A stretch of DNA of 64,000 nucleotides from Stenotrophomonas rhizophila (GCF_000661955.1 NZ_CP007597.1:3336755-3400754), one strand, 5' to 3'; shown: positions 24,954 through 34,803, counted from the stretch's first letter. A program made the numbers and translations. Notes: generated by a model from the sequence alone, not told the origin.

Positions 24954-26315
24954 GCGCGGCCCCGCAGCAAGCTTTGCCGCACCGTAGGACGCCGCCAACG
25001 GCCGCGCCAGGATGAAGTCCTGCATCAGCCGCAGGTAGCCGTCGGGCTGGCGGGTGGAGACGCGCTCGCCGGCCGCATCCCGTTCGAAGTCGTACATGCC
25101 GTGGTCGGCATCGGGAAACACCGCGGTCTGGATCGGGCGGCCATCGCGTTGCAGCCAGGCCAACCGCTGCAGGGTTTGGCCGGGCGGCGCGTCGCGGTCC
25201 TGCCCGGCCAGCAGCCACAGCTGCGGCACGTCCAGGTGTTCCAGCACCGGCAGCGGGTCGTAGTCGGCCGGCACGCCCTCAAGCAGGCGCGGGCCGTCGA
25301 CGCGCACGGTCGCTTCCGGGGTCGCCAACAGGTAGCCACTGATGTTGCCGCGCACCGCCTTGAACCAGGGCAGGTGGCCGTAGCGGGCTTTGACGGACGC
25401 CATCTGCGTGAACCCGTCGGTGAAGCCGCTGCCGACAATGGCCGCCGACGCGTCGGCCACCTCCATCGCCTTGGCGGTGTCATCGGCGCTTACGCCTGCG
25501 CGTGCCATGTCATAGGCGATGGCTTCGCGATCCTCGTCCAGCGGCGATACCGCCAGCCCGAAACTGACAATGACGAAGTCGACCGGCTCGATGCGTGCGG
25601 CCAGCGGCGCCACCCACCCGCCCTGGCTGCCGCCCTGGTAGCCGAGCCGGCCGGCCCGCGCGCCCGCCAGGCGGCGGGCCTGGCGTGCGGCGTGGATGGC
25701 GTCGTTGGCCAGGGTCAGGTAGTTCTGGGTGTAGCGCCCGCCCGAGTCACCGGTGCCGCGCTTGTCGTAGGCGAACACACCGATGCCGGCGGCGGCGAAT
25801 TCGCGCTGCAGTGAATAGGCCGGCAACGCGGCATCGTGCTCGGCGCCATGCACCAGCACCACGATCGGCACCTGGCTGTTGCCCGGCGGCAAGGTCAGCC
25901 GCCCGGCCAGCGTGACGCCGCCGGACACGAAGCGGGTGTCGGTCTGTACCAGTGCGATGCGCTCACCGGGCTGGCCGTCGAAGCGGATGGCCGTGCTGCC
26001 GCATGCAGGCAGCACGACCGTGTGGCCATCGGCGCGGTCGGTCCAGCCCAGCGTACTGGCCCAGCGACGATGGCCGCGCGCGTGCAGCTGCCCGGTGCGT
26101 CCGTCCGGGAGCCGCCAGCGCAACTGTTCGGCCGTTGCTCCCGGCCCGATGTCCAGACTGCCGCCATCGGCCATGCGGTAGCTGCCGACCGCGCACTGCG
26201 CGGCGGTTGCGACTTCGGGCGCCGGCGCGGCGCTGGCCAGTGCGCTGCTGACCAGCAGCGCCCACAACGCGCTCCCGCGCAGGGCCGTGCGGGTCAGATG
26301 GAGGTGGATCGGCAT
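24939..26315 (-). CDS. secreted alpha/beta hydrolase (serine esterase/peptidase-like)
   Basis: A 458-residue protein with a signal peptide (ALRGSALWALLVSSALASA), an N-terminal beta-rich domain (~30-150) and a C-terminal alpha/beta-hydrolase domain. The nucleophile Ser230 lies in GGSQGG, an oxyanion-type VLVHGAEHD segment precedes it, and His405 is in DADHGMYDF. The start at 26315 has GGAG 8 bases upstream; the longer open frame to 26576 lacks a signal at its front. Substrate unknown: the family holds esterases and acyl-peptidases. Single gene; its 3' end overlaps the regulator's. Confidence 0.83.
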   Translation of the reverse strand: MPIHLHLTRTALRGSALWALLVSSALASAAPAPEVATAAQCAVGSYRMADGGSLDIGPGATAEQLRWRLPDGRTGQLHARGHRRWASTLGWTDRADGHTVVLPACGSTAIRFDGQPGERIALVQTDTRFVSGGVTLAGRLTLPPGNSQVPIVVLVHGAEHDAALPAYSLQREFAAAGIGVFAYDKRGTGDSGGRYTQNYLTLANDAIHAARQARRLAGARAGRLGYQGGSQGGWVAPLAARIEPVDFVIVSFGLAVSPLDEDREAIAYDMARAGVSADDTAKAMEVADASAAIVGSGFTDGFTQMASVKARYGHLPWFKAVRGNISGYLLATPEATVRVDGPRLLEGVPADYDPLPVLEHLDVPQLWLLAGQDRDAPPGQTLQRLAWLQRDGRPIQTAVFPDADHGMYDFERDAAGERVSTRQPDGYLRLMQDFILARPLAASYGAAKLAAGPRSTPP

Positions 26316-26524
26316 GGCACGCTCCTGCAGTGGATGGCCCAGCCTGCCTGCCCGCCTGGCCAGGCGCCAGCGCGGTGCGATGAAACCGACCTGGTCGCGA
26401 TAAAGCCCGTCGTGCCGGGAGCAGAGGCGCGCCGCTCCCGACCGCACCCATGACTTACGGGTGATGTGGCCGGGCCGCTTTGCCGGGATAAGTCGTTCAC
26501 CATTCAGGGGAAGGTGTCCGACGC

Positions 26525-27418
26525 ATGCTGCAGATCCGCTCGCTGTCCAAGACCTACGCCAACGGCGTGCACGCACTCAACGGCGTCACCCTCGACATCC
26601 CGCGGGGCATGTTCGGGCTGCTCGGCCCCAACGGCGCGGGCAAGTCGTCGTTGATGCGCACGCTGTCCACGCTGCAGGAAGCCGACAGCGGCAGCGTGAC
26701 CCTGGAGATTCCCGGCGAGCCGGCCATCGACGTGCTGCGCGACAAGGATGCGGTGCGCCGCCGGCTGGGCTACCTGCCGCAGGATTTCGGGGTGTACCCC
26801 AAGGTCAGCGCACTGGATCTGCTGGACCACTTCGCCGTGCTCAAGGGCATCACCCACAAGGCGCAGCGCCGCGAGGTGGTGGACGGGCTGCTGCAGCAGG
26901 TGAACCTGTGGGATGCCCGCAAGCGCAAGCTGGGCACGTATTCGGGCGGCATGCGCCAGCGCTTCGGCATTGCCCAGGCGTTGCTGGGCGACCCGCGGCT
27001 GGTGATCGTCGATGAGCCCACCGCCGGGCTGGACCCGGAAGAGCGCAACCGGTTCCTCAACCTGCTGGCCGCCATCGGCGAGAACGTGGCGGTGATCCTG
27101 TCCACCCATATCGTCGAAGACGTCACTGACCTGTGCCCGAGCATGGCCATCATGAACAAGGGTGAGGTATTGCTGACCGGCAAGCCGAGCGATGCCATCG
27201 ACGCATTGCAGCAGCAGGTCTGGCGCAAGCAGGTGGACAGCGCCGAACTGGCCACCTACGAAGCCAACCATGTGGTGCTCTCCACCCGCCTGGTGGGCGG
27301 CCGCCCGGTGATCCACGTGCACAGCGCCAGCGACCCCGGCGACGGGTTCCAGCCGGTGGCCCCGGACCTTGAGGATGTGTATTTCCAGCGACTGCGCCTG
27401 CAGTCGCGGGCCGCCTGA
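26525..27418 (+). CDS. ABC transporter ATP-binding protein
   Basis: A 297-residue ABC ATPase of the ABC-2 export type: Walker A GPNGAGKSS at 34-42, Q-loop (YLPQDFGVYP), signature YSGGMRQR, Walker B LVIVDEPTAGLDP and the H-loop in STHIVED. It pairs with the permease/peptidase gene 13 bases downstream. Cargo unknown. Confidence 0.93.
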   Translation: MLQIRSLSKTYANGVHALNGVTLDIPRGMFGLLGPNGAGKSSLMRTLSTLQEADSGSVTLEIPGEPAIDVLRDKDAVRRRLGYLPQDFGVYPKVSALDLLDHFAVLKGITHKAQRREVVDGLLQQVNLWDARKRKLGTYSGGMRQRFGIAQALLGDPRLVIVDEPTAGLDPEERNRFLNLLAAIGENVAVILSTHIVEDVTDLCPSMAIMNKGEVLLTGKPSDAIDALQQQVWRKQVDSAELATYEANHVVLSTRLVGGRPVIHVHSASDPGDGFQPVAPDLEDVYFQRLRLQSRAA

Positions 27419-27431
27419 CCGGAGCGCGCCC

Positions 27432-30400
27432 ATGATCACTGCCTTCTTCCGCTTCGAGCTGCGCGAGCAGCTCCGTTCCCCGCTGCTGTGGCTGCTGTCG
27501 GTGCTGTTTGCCGCGCTGGCCTTCGCGGCGGCCTCCAGCGATGCCGTGCAGATCGGCGGGGGTGCCGGCAACGTGCACAGCAATGCCCCGATCGTGATTG
27601 CCCGCTTCATGGGCATCTTCACCATGATGGGCATGCTGGTGTCCGCGCTGCTGGTGAGCAACGCGCTGCTGCGCGACTTCGAGCTGGGCACCGCCGAGCT
27701 GATCTTCGCCAGCCCGATCAAACGCCGTGACTACCTGGCCGGGCGCATCCTGGCCGCGCTGTGCGCCGGTCTGCTGTTCTACCTGATCATCGCGCTGGGC
27801 CTGCTACTGGCCCCGTTCATGCCGTGGGTGGACCCGGCACGGATAGGCCCCACCCCGCTGCGCGCCTACGCGTGGACGTTCGCGGTGATCGTGCTGCCCA
27901 ACCTGGTGTTCACCACCGCGCTGCTGGCCATGCTGGCCGCGCTGACCCGCTCGATCCTGTGGGTGTACATCGGCCTGGTGGGCTACTTCGTGCTGTACGG
28001 GGTGAGCGCCTCGCTGCTGCGCGACATCGACAACACCTGGATCGCCACGTTGGCCGAACCGCTCGGCATGCGTGCGCTGGGCCGCACCGTGCGCTATTGG
28101 GCGACCGAGCAGAGCAACACCCAGCTGCCGCAGCTGGCCGGCTACGTGCTGGCCAACCGCGCGCTGTGGCTGGGCGTGGCGGTGGCGCTGTTCGCGGCGA
28201 CCTTCGCGCTGTTCCGCACCGAGCGCAGCGGCAGTGGGCGCCGACGCTGGGGCCGCAAGCCCGCCGCGCCGGTCGCCGCCACCACCCGCCCCACGCAGCT
28301 CACCGTACCGCGCATCCACCCGACCTTCGGCGCCGCTACCGGCTGGCGGCAGTACCTGCGCCAGGTCCGCTTCGACACCGCCGGCGTGCTGCGCAGCGTG
28401 CCATTCCTGGTGCTGCTGGTGCTGGGCCTGGCCAACTTCATCCCGGGCGCGCTGTCGCAGGAGACGCTGTACGGCACGCCGATCTACCCGGTCACCGCCG
28501 AAATGCTCGGCGCGCTGCAGGGCGCCTACAGCTGGCTGCTGGTGATCATCGTGCTGTTCTACGCCGGCGAGCTGGTGTGGAAGGAGCGCACCGCGCGGCT
28601 CAATGAAGTCAACGACGCCATGCCGGTGCCCAACTGGGTGCCATTGCTGGCCAAGTTCAGCGTGCTGGTGATGGTGATCGTGTGCTTCCAAGCGATTGGC
28701 GCGCTGGCCTCGATGGCGTTGCAGCTGGGCCAGGGCTACACCCACCTTGAGCCGTTGGTGTACCTCAAAATGCTGGCGCTGGGCTCGGTGTTCTACGTGC
28801 TGATGGGCGGCATGGCACTGGTGCTGCAGGTGCTGACCAACAACAAGTTCCTCGGCTATGCGCTGCTGATCGTGGTGATGATCGGCCAGGTCGCGCTGGG
28901 AATGCTGGATTACACCCAGAACCTCTACAACTTCGGCAACTGGCCCAACGCACCGTATTCGGACATGAACGGCTTCGGCCACTTCCTGACCGGACAGCTG
29001 GCCTTCCAGGGCTATTGGGGCCTGTTGCTGGTGGCGCTGCTGTGCCTGGCGTCGGCGTTCTGGGTGCGCGGGGTGGGCATGGGCCTGCGCCAACGCCTCG
29101 CCCTGGCCGGTCGCCGCCTGCGCGGCCCCGCCGGCGTGGGCGCGGTGGCAGCGTTGCTGGCTTTCGTCGCGGTGGGCGGCTGGCTGTACTGGAACACCAA
29201 CATCCGCAATCCGTTCCTTTCCCCTGATCAGCAACGCGACCTGCAGGTGCGCTACGAGCGCGAGCTGTCCAAGTACCGCCACCTGCCGCAGCCGCGCATC
29301 ACCGCGGTGGACAACCGCGTGGACCTGCACCCGGAAACCCAATCGGTCACCATTGATGCGGATTGGACCGTGCGCAACACCCACGCCGCGCCGATCACCG
29401 ATATCCATATCGCGATGGGCGATGACCGCCAGCTGGTGGCGGTGGACCTGGGCGGGCAGACGCTGGCCTTCCACGACGTGGACCTGGGCTACCGCATCTA
29501 CCGCCTGGCAACGCCGCTGCAGCCGGGCGAAGAGCGCCGCGTGCACTTCCGCGTGGACCAGCACCCGAACGGCATCACCGCCGGGCAGGCGCCGACCAAC
29601 CTGGTGGCCAACGGCAGCTTCTTCAACAGCCGCATGCTGCCCTCGTTCGGCTACGACGCAGGCAACGAGCTGGAGGACCGCAACGAGCGCCGCAAGCGCG
29701 GGCTGGGCGAACCAACCCGCATGCCCAAGCTGGAGGATGAGGCCGCGCGCGCCAACACCTACATTTCCGATGACGCCGACTGGCTCGACTTCCGCACCAC
29801 CATCTGCACCGCGCCGGACCAGATCGCACTGGCACCCGGCTACCTGCAGGAGGAGAAGACGGTGGACGGGCGGCGCTGCTTCCGCTATGCCATGGACCGG
29901 CCGATGCTCAACTTCTACGCGTACCTGTCCGCGCGTTGGGAGGTCAAGCGCGGCACGTACAAGGACATCCCGATCGAGGTGTATTACGACCCGCGCCACG
30001 GCTACAACGTGGACCGGATGATCGAGGCGGTGCAGAAGTCGCTGGCGTACTACGAGGCCAACTTCACCCCGTACCAGCACCGCCAGGTGCGCATCATCGA
30101 GTTCCCCGGCTACCAGAGCTTCGCGCAGTCCTTCGCCAACACCATCCCCTACTCCGAGTCGATCGGTTTCATTGCCGACCTGCGTGACCCGGACAAGATC
30201 GATTACGTGTTCTATGTAACCGCGCACGAGATCGCCCACCAGTGGTGGGCGCACCAGGTGATCGGCGCCAACGTGCAGGGGGCCACGGTGCTGTCCGAGT
30301 CGCTGTCCCAGTACTCGGCACTGATGGTGATGGAGAAGGCGTACGGCCGCGCGCACATGCGCCAGTTCCTCAAGACCGAACTGGACCGCTACCTGGCCGG

Positions 30401-31010
30401 GCGCGGCGGCGAAGGCATAGAGGAGCTGCCGCTGGAGCGGGTGGAGAACCAGCAGTACATCCACTACCAGAAGGGTTCGCTGGTGTTCTACCGCCTGCGC
30501 GAGGAGATCGGCGAGGCCGCGCTCAACCGCGCGCTCAAGCGCTTCCTGCAGGACAAGGGCTACCAGCAGCCGCCGTACACCACCTCACGCGAACTGCTGG
30601 GCTACATCCGCGCCGAGACGCCGGCCGACCGCCAGCAGGTGGTCACCGACCTGTTCGAGAAGATCACCCTGTACGACAACCGGCTGCTGGACGCCAAGGC
30701 GCGCAAGCGTGCCGATGGCAAGTACGAGGTCACCCTGAAGCTGCACGCCGAGAAGCGCTACGCCGACGGCGGCGGCAAGGAGACCGCCGGCACCATGGAC
30801 GACTGGATCGAGGTGGGCGTATTCGCCAATGCCCCCTCGGGCAAGGAGCGGGACCAGAAGGTGCTGTACCTGCAGCGCCACCACGTCACCGAGGCGACGC
30901 CGACGATCACCGTGGTGGTGGACGGCAAGCCGGACGAGGCCGGGTTTGATCCGTACAACAAGTTGATCGACCGGGTCAGCGATGACAACCGGCGCAAGGT
31001 GAGCCTGTAG
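27432..31010 (+). CDS. ABC-2 permease fused to an M1-family aminopeptidase
   Basis: An 1192-residue fusion. Residues 1-~600 carry two sets of membrane helices typical of ABC-2 permeases (e.g. FFRFELREQLRSPLLWLLSVL and later LLVIIVLFYAGELVWKERTARLNEV). After a last helix (AALLAFVAVGGWLYW) comes an outward M1 peptidase: zinc motif HEIAH at 932-936 and the third ligand Glu956 (LSESLSQYS), 19 residues on rather than the classic 18. The start is ATG at 27432, 13 bases after the ATPase gene. The pair may export something that the tethered peptidase trims, or feed on peptides; the role is not established. The TAG stop belongs to a REP palindrome. Confidence 0.9.
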   Translation: MITAFFRFELREQLRSPLLWLLSVLFAALAFAAASSDAVQIGGGAGNVHSNAPIVIARFMGIFTMMGMLVSALLVSNALLRDFELGTAELIFASPIKRRDYLAGRILAALCAGLLFYLIIALGLLLAPFMPWVDPARIGPTPLRAYAWTFAVIVLPNLVFTTALLAMLAALTRSILWVYIGLVGYFVLYGVSASLLRDIDNTWIATLAEPLGMRALGRTVRYWATEQSNTQLPQLAGYVLANRALWLGVAVALFAATFALFRTERSGSGRRRWGRKPAAPVAATTRPTQLTVPRIHPTFGAATGWRQYLRQVRFDTAGVLRSVPFLVLLVLGLANFIPGALSQETLYGTPIYPVTAEMLGALQGAYSWLLVIIVLFYAGELVWKERTARLNEVNDAMPVPNWVPLLAKFSVLVMVIVCFQAIGALASMALQLGQGYTHLEPLVYLKMLALGSVFYVLMGGMALVLQVLTNNKFLGYALLIVVMIGQVALGMLDYTQNLYNFGNWPNAPYSDMNGFGHFLTGQLAFQGYWGLLLVALLCLASAFWVRGVGMGLRQRLALAGRRLRGPAGVGAVAALLAFVAVGGWLYWNTNIRNPFLSPDQQRDLQVRYERELSKYRHLPQPRITAVDNRVDLHPETQSVTIDADWTVRNTHAAPITDIHIAMGDDRQLVAVDLGGQTLAFHDVDLGYRIYRLATPLQPGEERRVHFRVDQHPNGITAGQAPTNLVANGSFFNSRMLPSFGYDAGNELEDRNERRKRGLGEPTRMPKLEDEAARANTYISDDADWLDFRTTICTAPDQIALAPGYLQEEKTVDGRRCFRYAMDRPMLNFYAYLSARWEVKRGTYKDIPIEVYYDPRHGYNVDRMIEAVQKSLAYYEANFTPYQHRQVRIIEFPGYQSFAQSFANTIPYSESIGFIADLRDPDKIDYVFYVTAHEIAHQWWAHQVIGANVQGATVLSESLSQYSALMVMEKAYGRAHMRQFLKTELDRYLAGRGGEGIEELPLERVENQQYIHYQKGSLVFYRLREEIGEAALNRALKRFLQDKGYQQPPYTTSRELLGYIRAETPADRQQVVTDLFEKITLYDNRLLDAKARKRADGKYEVTLKLHAEKRYADGGGKETAGTMDDWIEVGVFANAPSGKERDQKVLYLQRHHVTEATPTITVVVDGKPDEAGFDPYNKLIDRVSDDNRRKVSL

Positions 31011-31077
31011 CGCCGGGTTCCACCCGGCTGTCGGGTACAGCGCGGCAGTGGAGCAGCGGGGCAACGCCCCGCTCTAC
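31007..31077. repeat. inverted pair of GTAG REP palindromes between convergent genes
   Basis: A GTAG element at 31007-31033 (GCCGGGTTCCACCCGGC core) faces a second at 31053-31077 (GCAGCGGGGC...GCCCCGCTCTAC). Each outer GTAG supplies the stop codon of a flanking gene: the peptidase fusion on the plus strand and the kinase on the minus strand. Confidence 0.8.
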
Positions 31078-33122
31078 GCGAGGGAGTGCCTCACTGCCGC
31101 ACTGAACTCATCGAGCAGGAACGGCTTGGCGATCATCGCCATGCCCGTCTCCAGGAACGCGGCGCGCTCCTGCGCCTTTTCCGCATAGCCGGTCATGAAC
31201 AGCACCGGCAACACCGGCCGGGATTGCCGCGCGATCTCGGCCAACTGGCGGCCGTTGAGCCCGGGTAGCCCGACGTCGGTAATGAGCAGGTCGATGCCGC
31301 GCGATGATTGCAGGATCGGGATCGCGCCATTGGCATCGCCCACCACCTCCACCTGGTAGCCCAGGTCCTCCAGCACCACGGTTACCAGCATGCGTACCTG
31401 TTCGTCGTCTTCCACCACCAGGATGGACTGGCCGGCGCCCAGCGAGACCTCGGGCGCACTGACGACCGTGTCCGGCTCCGCGGCAGGCTCGGCCAGCGGG
31501 ATGTAAAGCGAAATGGTGGTGCCCTGGCCGGGCACGGAGTCGATGGCGATGTGGCCACCGGACTGCTGCATGAAGCCATACACCATCGACATGCCCAGGC
31601 CGGTGCCCTTGCCGATCGGCTTGGTGGTGAAGAACGGCTCGAAGGCGCGCTCCACCACCTCCGGCGGCATGCCGGTGCCGGTGTCGGCGACCCCGACGAC
31701 CGCGTAGACGCCGGCCGGTATCGTGGCCGACACGCCCTCGCCCACCCGCACCAGCGACGTGCTGAGTTCAAGCTGGCCGCCATTGGGCATTGCATCGCGT
31801 GCGTTGATCGCCAGGTTCAGCACCGCGCTTTCGAACTGGTTGGTGTCCAGCGCGGCATGCAGCGGATCGTCCGCCAGCCGGGTCTGGATGTGCACCGTTT
31901 CGCCCAGCGTGCTGCGCAGCAGGTGCTGCAGCGACCCCACCAGTTCATTGAGCTCCACCGGCTTGGAATCCAGCGACTGCCGGCGCGAGAACGCCAGCAG
32001 GCGCTGGGTGAGGCTCGCCGCACGCTGGCTGGACGCGGTGGCGGTATCCAAGAAGCGCTCCAGGTCATCGTAGCGGCCCTTTTCCAGCCGCAGCCGTACG
32101 ATGTCCAGCGCCGAGAGGATGCCGGTGAGCATGTTGTTGAAGTCGTGCGCGATACCGCCGGTAAGCTGGCCGATGGCCTCCATCTTCTGCGACTGGCGCA
32201 GCGCGGCCTCGCTGGCTTCGCGCGCGGCCATCTGCGCTTCCAGCTCACGCGTGCGCTGGGCAACCATCACCTCCAGCTGCTGGGCGTGCTGCCGGCTGAC
32301 CTCCAGCGCCACCTTGGAGGCGGTGATGTCGGTGACGAACACATGGAAGCCGTCGGGGCTGCCATCGGCGCCGAAGCGCGGCGAATAGCGCACTTCCACA
32401 TCGCGGCGGCGGCCATCCCGGCGCGGCCAGCTGGTCTCGAACAGCGCTTCGCGCCCGGCCAGCGCGCGCGCCATCGCCGGCTTGCGCGACTCCCACGCCT
32501 CGGCACCGATCACCGTACTGACATGCTGGCCGATGACCTCACCGATCGGCAGGTCGAACCAGGCTTCGTAGGCCTTGTTGGCAAACCGGTAATGCAGCGA
32601 GCGGTCGATGAAGGCGATGAGCACCGGCATGGCGTCGGCGATCAGGCGCAGCTCGGCTTCGCTGCGGACCAGCGCCACGCGGCTGTCGGCCAGTGCCTGC
32701 ATCTGATCGCGGACCACGTATTGCTTCTCGCGTGCACGCAGCGCGCCCTGCACCGCGCTGAGCAGCGAAATACTGCCCAGCGGCCTGTCCAGCTCGATCA
32801 CGTTGAGCGTGCGCGGCAGCAGGCCATCGGCCGGCGACCGGCGGTGCGCGCGCGGGGAACGCAGCAGGATGAACGGCAGGTCCGACCAGGCCGGTTGCTG
32901 CGCCAGCGCCTCCACCAACGCATCGGTGCCGCTTGCGACCGCCTCTTCGGTGACCAGCACCGCCCCGGCGCGCGCATCCAGCGCGTCGCCCAGTGCGGCC
33001 AGGGTCGGCGCTATCGCGGTGGCCAGCCCAGCGCTGTGCAGCACCGCGGCGATGCTCTCGGCATCGCGTCCAAACGGGGCAACGATGTGGACAACGCCCG
33101 CCCCGCCGCTGTCATCCGGCAT
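31074..33122 (-). CDS. hybrid sensor histidine kinase with pseudo-receiver, PAS and receiver domains
   Basis: A 682-residue soluble hybrid kinase. Residues 1-~130 look like a receiver fold without the phospho-Asp (VLVTEEAV). A PAS domain spans ~155-275, then a coiled coil, a HisKA motif GGIAHDFNNM with His326, a HATPase domain (NLAINARDAMPNGG; GVADTGTGMP; GTGLGMSMVYGF) and a C-terminal receiver with Asp616 (LLITDVGLPG). There is no membrane helix, so the signal is cytosolic. The gene overlaps the end of the KaiC-like gene by 11 bases, so the two are made together. No DNA-binding output is fused. Confidence 0.9.
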   Translation of the reverse strand: MPDDSGGAGVVHIVAPFGRDAESIAAVLHSAGLATAIAPTLAALGDALDARAGAVLVTEEAVASGTDALVEALAQQPAWSDLPFILLRSPRAHRRSPADGLLPRTLNVIELDRPLGSISLLSAVQGALRAREKQYVVRDQMQALADSRVALVRSEAELRLIADAMPVLIAFIDRSLHYRFANKAYEAWFDLPIGEVIGQHVSTVIGAEAWESRKPAMARALAGREALFETSWPRRDGRRRDVEVRYSPRFGADGSPDGFHVFVTDITASKVALEVSRQHAQQLEVMVAQRTRELEAQMAAREASEAALRQSQKMEAIGQLTGGIAHDFNNMLTGILSALDIVRLRLEKGRYDDLERFLDTATASSQRAASLTQRLLAFSRRQSLDSKPVELNELVGSLQHLLRSTLGETVHIQTRLADDPLHAALDTNQFESAVLNLAINARDAMPNGGQLELSTSLVRVGEGVSATIPAGVYAVVGVADTGTGMPPEVVERAFEPFFTTKPIGKGTGLGMSMVYGFMQQSGGHIAIDSVPGQGTTISLYIPLAEPAAEPDTVVSAPEVSLGAGQSILVVEDDEQVRMLVTVVLEDLGYQVEVVGDANGAIPILQSSRGIDLLITDVGLPGLNGRQLAEIARQSRPVLPVLFMTGYAEKAQERAAFLETGMAMIAKPFLLDEFSAAVRHSLA

Positions 33123-34611
33123 AGGGATGGCCCAGCAACGCGCCGTTGTCGCCGACGAACTCCGGGGTGCCGGTCAGGATGCCCTTGAACTCCTTCAGCG
33201 GGCTGCTCAGCGACACCCCGCAGCCGTCTATCTTGAGTTCGCGGATGGTGTCTTCATGGCCACCGCCCCGGTTCTTGATCACCGAGACGGCCTTGCGGAT
33301 GCGGCCCTGTGCCTCGAAGAAGCGGAACAGGATGACCGCATCGGCGATGTAGGACACGTTGATGTTGCCGGTGGACATGGTGCCGACCAGTCCATGCTGC
33401 GGATTGATCAGGAACGTCACCACGCCCTTCTGGTTGAGGTAGGAGAGCATCTCGTGCAGCTGCAGCATCAACTGCTTTTCCTGCGGCATCGCCGCGACAT
33501 ACCCGTTGAGGCTGTCGATCAACAGCACGCTGCAGCCGCGTTCCTCGACCGCGCGCTGGATGTTCCAGGAAAACTCGCCCGGCGAGATCTCCGCCGGGTC
33601 CATCTGCATGATCTCCAGACGACCGGCCTGCAGGTGCGCCTCAAGGTCCATGCCCAGTGCCTTGGCCCGGATCAGCAGCGTGCCCACGCGTTCATCGAAC
33701 TCGAAGATGCAGCACTTCTCGCCCCGCTCGCAGGCGGCCCAGATGTACTGCAGGGCCACGTTGGTCTTGCCGCTGCCGGCCGGGCCGGTCAATAGCGTGC
33801 AGGTGCCGCGCAGCGGCCCCCCGCCGAGCAGGTTGTCGATCGCGGGCACGCCGCTGCTGATCGTGGTTCCCACGAACTGCTCGTGGTGCTGGGACGCGAT
33901 CAGGCGCGGGAACACTTCCAGCCCACCTTCGCGGATCACCATGTCATGGTAGCCAGCGACGAAATCCACGCCGCGCAGTTTCTGCACCTGCAGCCGACGA
34001 CGTGCGGCGCCAAAGTCCAGGGTCAGCCGCTCCAGCGACAGCACGCCGTGGCACAGGCTGTGCAGCTGCCCGTCGCGGTCTTCGCTGGTGGAGGTGAGGT
34101 CATCGACCAGAAACACGGTCGTACTCTTGGGCGCGAAGAACTGTTTCAGCGCCAGGATCTGGCGACGGTAGCGCAGCGAATCCTGCGCCAGCAGGCGCAG
34201 CTCGGACAGCGAGTCGAACACCACCCGGCTGGGGCGGATGCGGTCTACTTCCCCCAGGATCAGGTTGACCGTTTCATCCAGCTCGACCTCCCAGGCGTGC
34301 AGCACCGACTGCAGCCGGCCGTTGCCCAGCGCGTCCTCGGCCGAACCCAGTTCGAACAGGTGCAGCCCTTCCAGCGACCAGCCGTGTGCGCTGGCGACTT
34401 CGCGCAGCTCCTCGGCGGTCTCGGAGAGCGTGATGTACAGGCAGCGCTCGCCCTTCTTGAGCCCCTGCAGCAGGAACTGCAGCGACAGCGTGGTCTTGCC
34501 GGAGCCTGGGGGGCCTTCCAGCAGGTACAGCCGCCCTTGCGGGAAGCCGCCGCGGAGGATCTGATCCAGGCCCTGGATGCCGGTGGTGACGCGGGAAGTT
34601 TGTGTCTGCAT
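33112..34611 (-). CDS. KaiC-like double-domain ATPase
   Basis: A 499-residue protein with two RecA/KaiC domains: Walker A GPPGSGKTT at 33-41 and GPAGSGKTN at 276-284. It follows the KaiC layout (CI ~1-245, CII ~246-499). In CII the loop that in cyanobacterial KaiC holds Ser431-Thr432 reads VSYIADAV, so the Ser is kept and the Thr is Tyr. In CI the EE pair near the first strand is SE. No KaiA or KaiB gene is nearby. KaiC homologues outside cyanobacteria are linked to stress or signal relay. The overlapping hybrid kinase gene suggests they form one signalling module. Confidence 0.87.
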   Translation of the reverse strand: MQTQTSRVTTGIQGLDQILRGGFPQGRLYLLEGPPGSGKTTLSLQFLLQGLKKGERCLYITLSETAEELREVASAHGWSLEGLHLFELGSAEDALGNGRLQSVLHAWEVELDETVNLILGEVDRIRPSRVVFDSLSELRLLAQDSLRYRRQILALKQFFAPKSTTVFLVDDLTSTSEDRDGQLHSLCHGVLSLERLTLDFGAARRRLQVQKLRGVDFVAGYHDMVIREGGLEVFPRLIASQHHEQFVGTTISSGVPAIDNLLGGGPLRGTCTLLTGPAGSGKTNVALQYIWAACERGEKCCIFEFDERVGTLLIRAKALGMDLEAHLQAGRLEIMQMDPAEISPGEFSWNIQRAVEERGCSVLLIDSLNGYVAAMPQEKQLMLQLHEMLSYLNQKGVVTFLINPQHGLVGTMSTGNINVSYIADAVILFRFFEAQGRIRKAVSVIKNRGGGHEDTIRELKIDGCGVSLSSPLKEFKGILTGTPEFVGDNGALLGHPYAG

Positions 34612-34739
34612 AGGTTCGCCAATTTCGACGCGGCGAGTCTAGCAACGGCTTCTGTGTAGATATTGTGTGACCGGCACCTCTCGACGAGGACCGATTAAGT
34701 AATGTCGATGCCGCGTAAAAAGCAACCGTGCCCCACCAC

Positions 34740-34796
34740 GTAATGCCAGGCTCCGCCCGGCTGCACCACCCCGTAACGCCGGGCTCTGCCCGGCGG
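34740..34796. repeat. two tandem GTAA-bordered REP-like palindromes
   Basis: Units at 34740-34766 and 34773-34796 (GTAAYGCCRGGCTCYGCCCGGC). They carry GTAA where most others carry GTAG. They lie between the KaiC-like gene's upstream region and the SseB-like gene. Confidence 0.55.
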
Positions 34797-34803
34797 CCGT
34801 CGA

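Noticed and set aside
30225..30239. Link between HEIAH in the peptidase fusion and HEIAH in the RTX protein
   Set aside because: The shared five residues are a common zincin motif; the flanking sequences and third-ligand spacing differ.
27804..30464. Open frame of 886 codons opposite the permease/peptidase gene
   Set aside because: It is an antisense shadow of high-GC coding DNA: His, Gln and Arg-rich without domains, while the plus-strand frame has clear ABC-2 and M1 motifs.
33112..34611. Circadian clock gene
   Set aside because: KaiC-like folds are widespread; no KaiA or KaiB is present and one of the two phosphorylation residues is changed, so a clock role is not supported.
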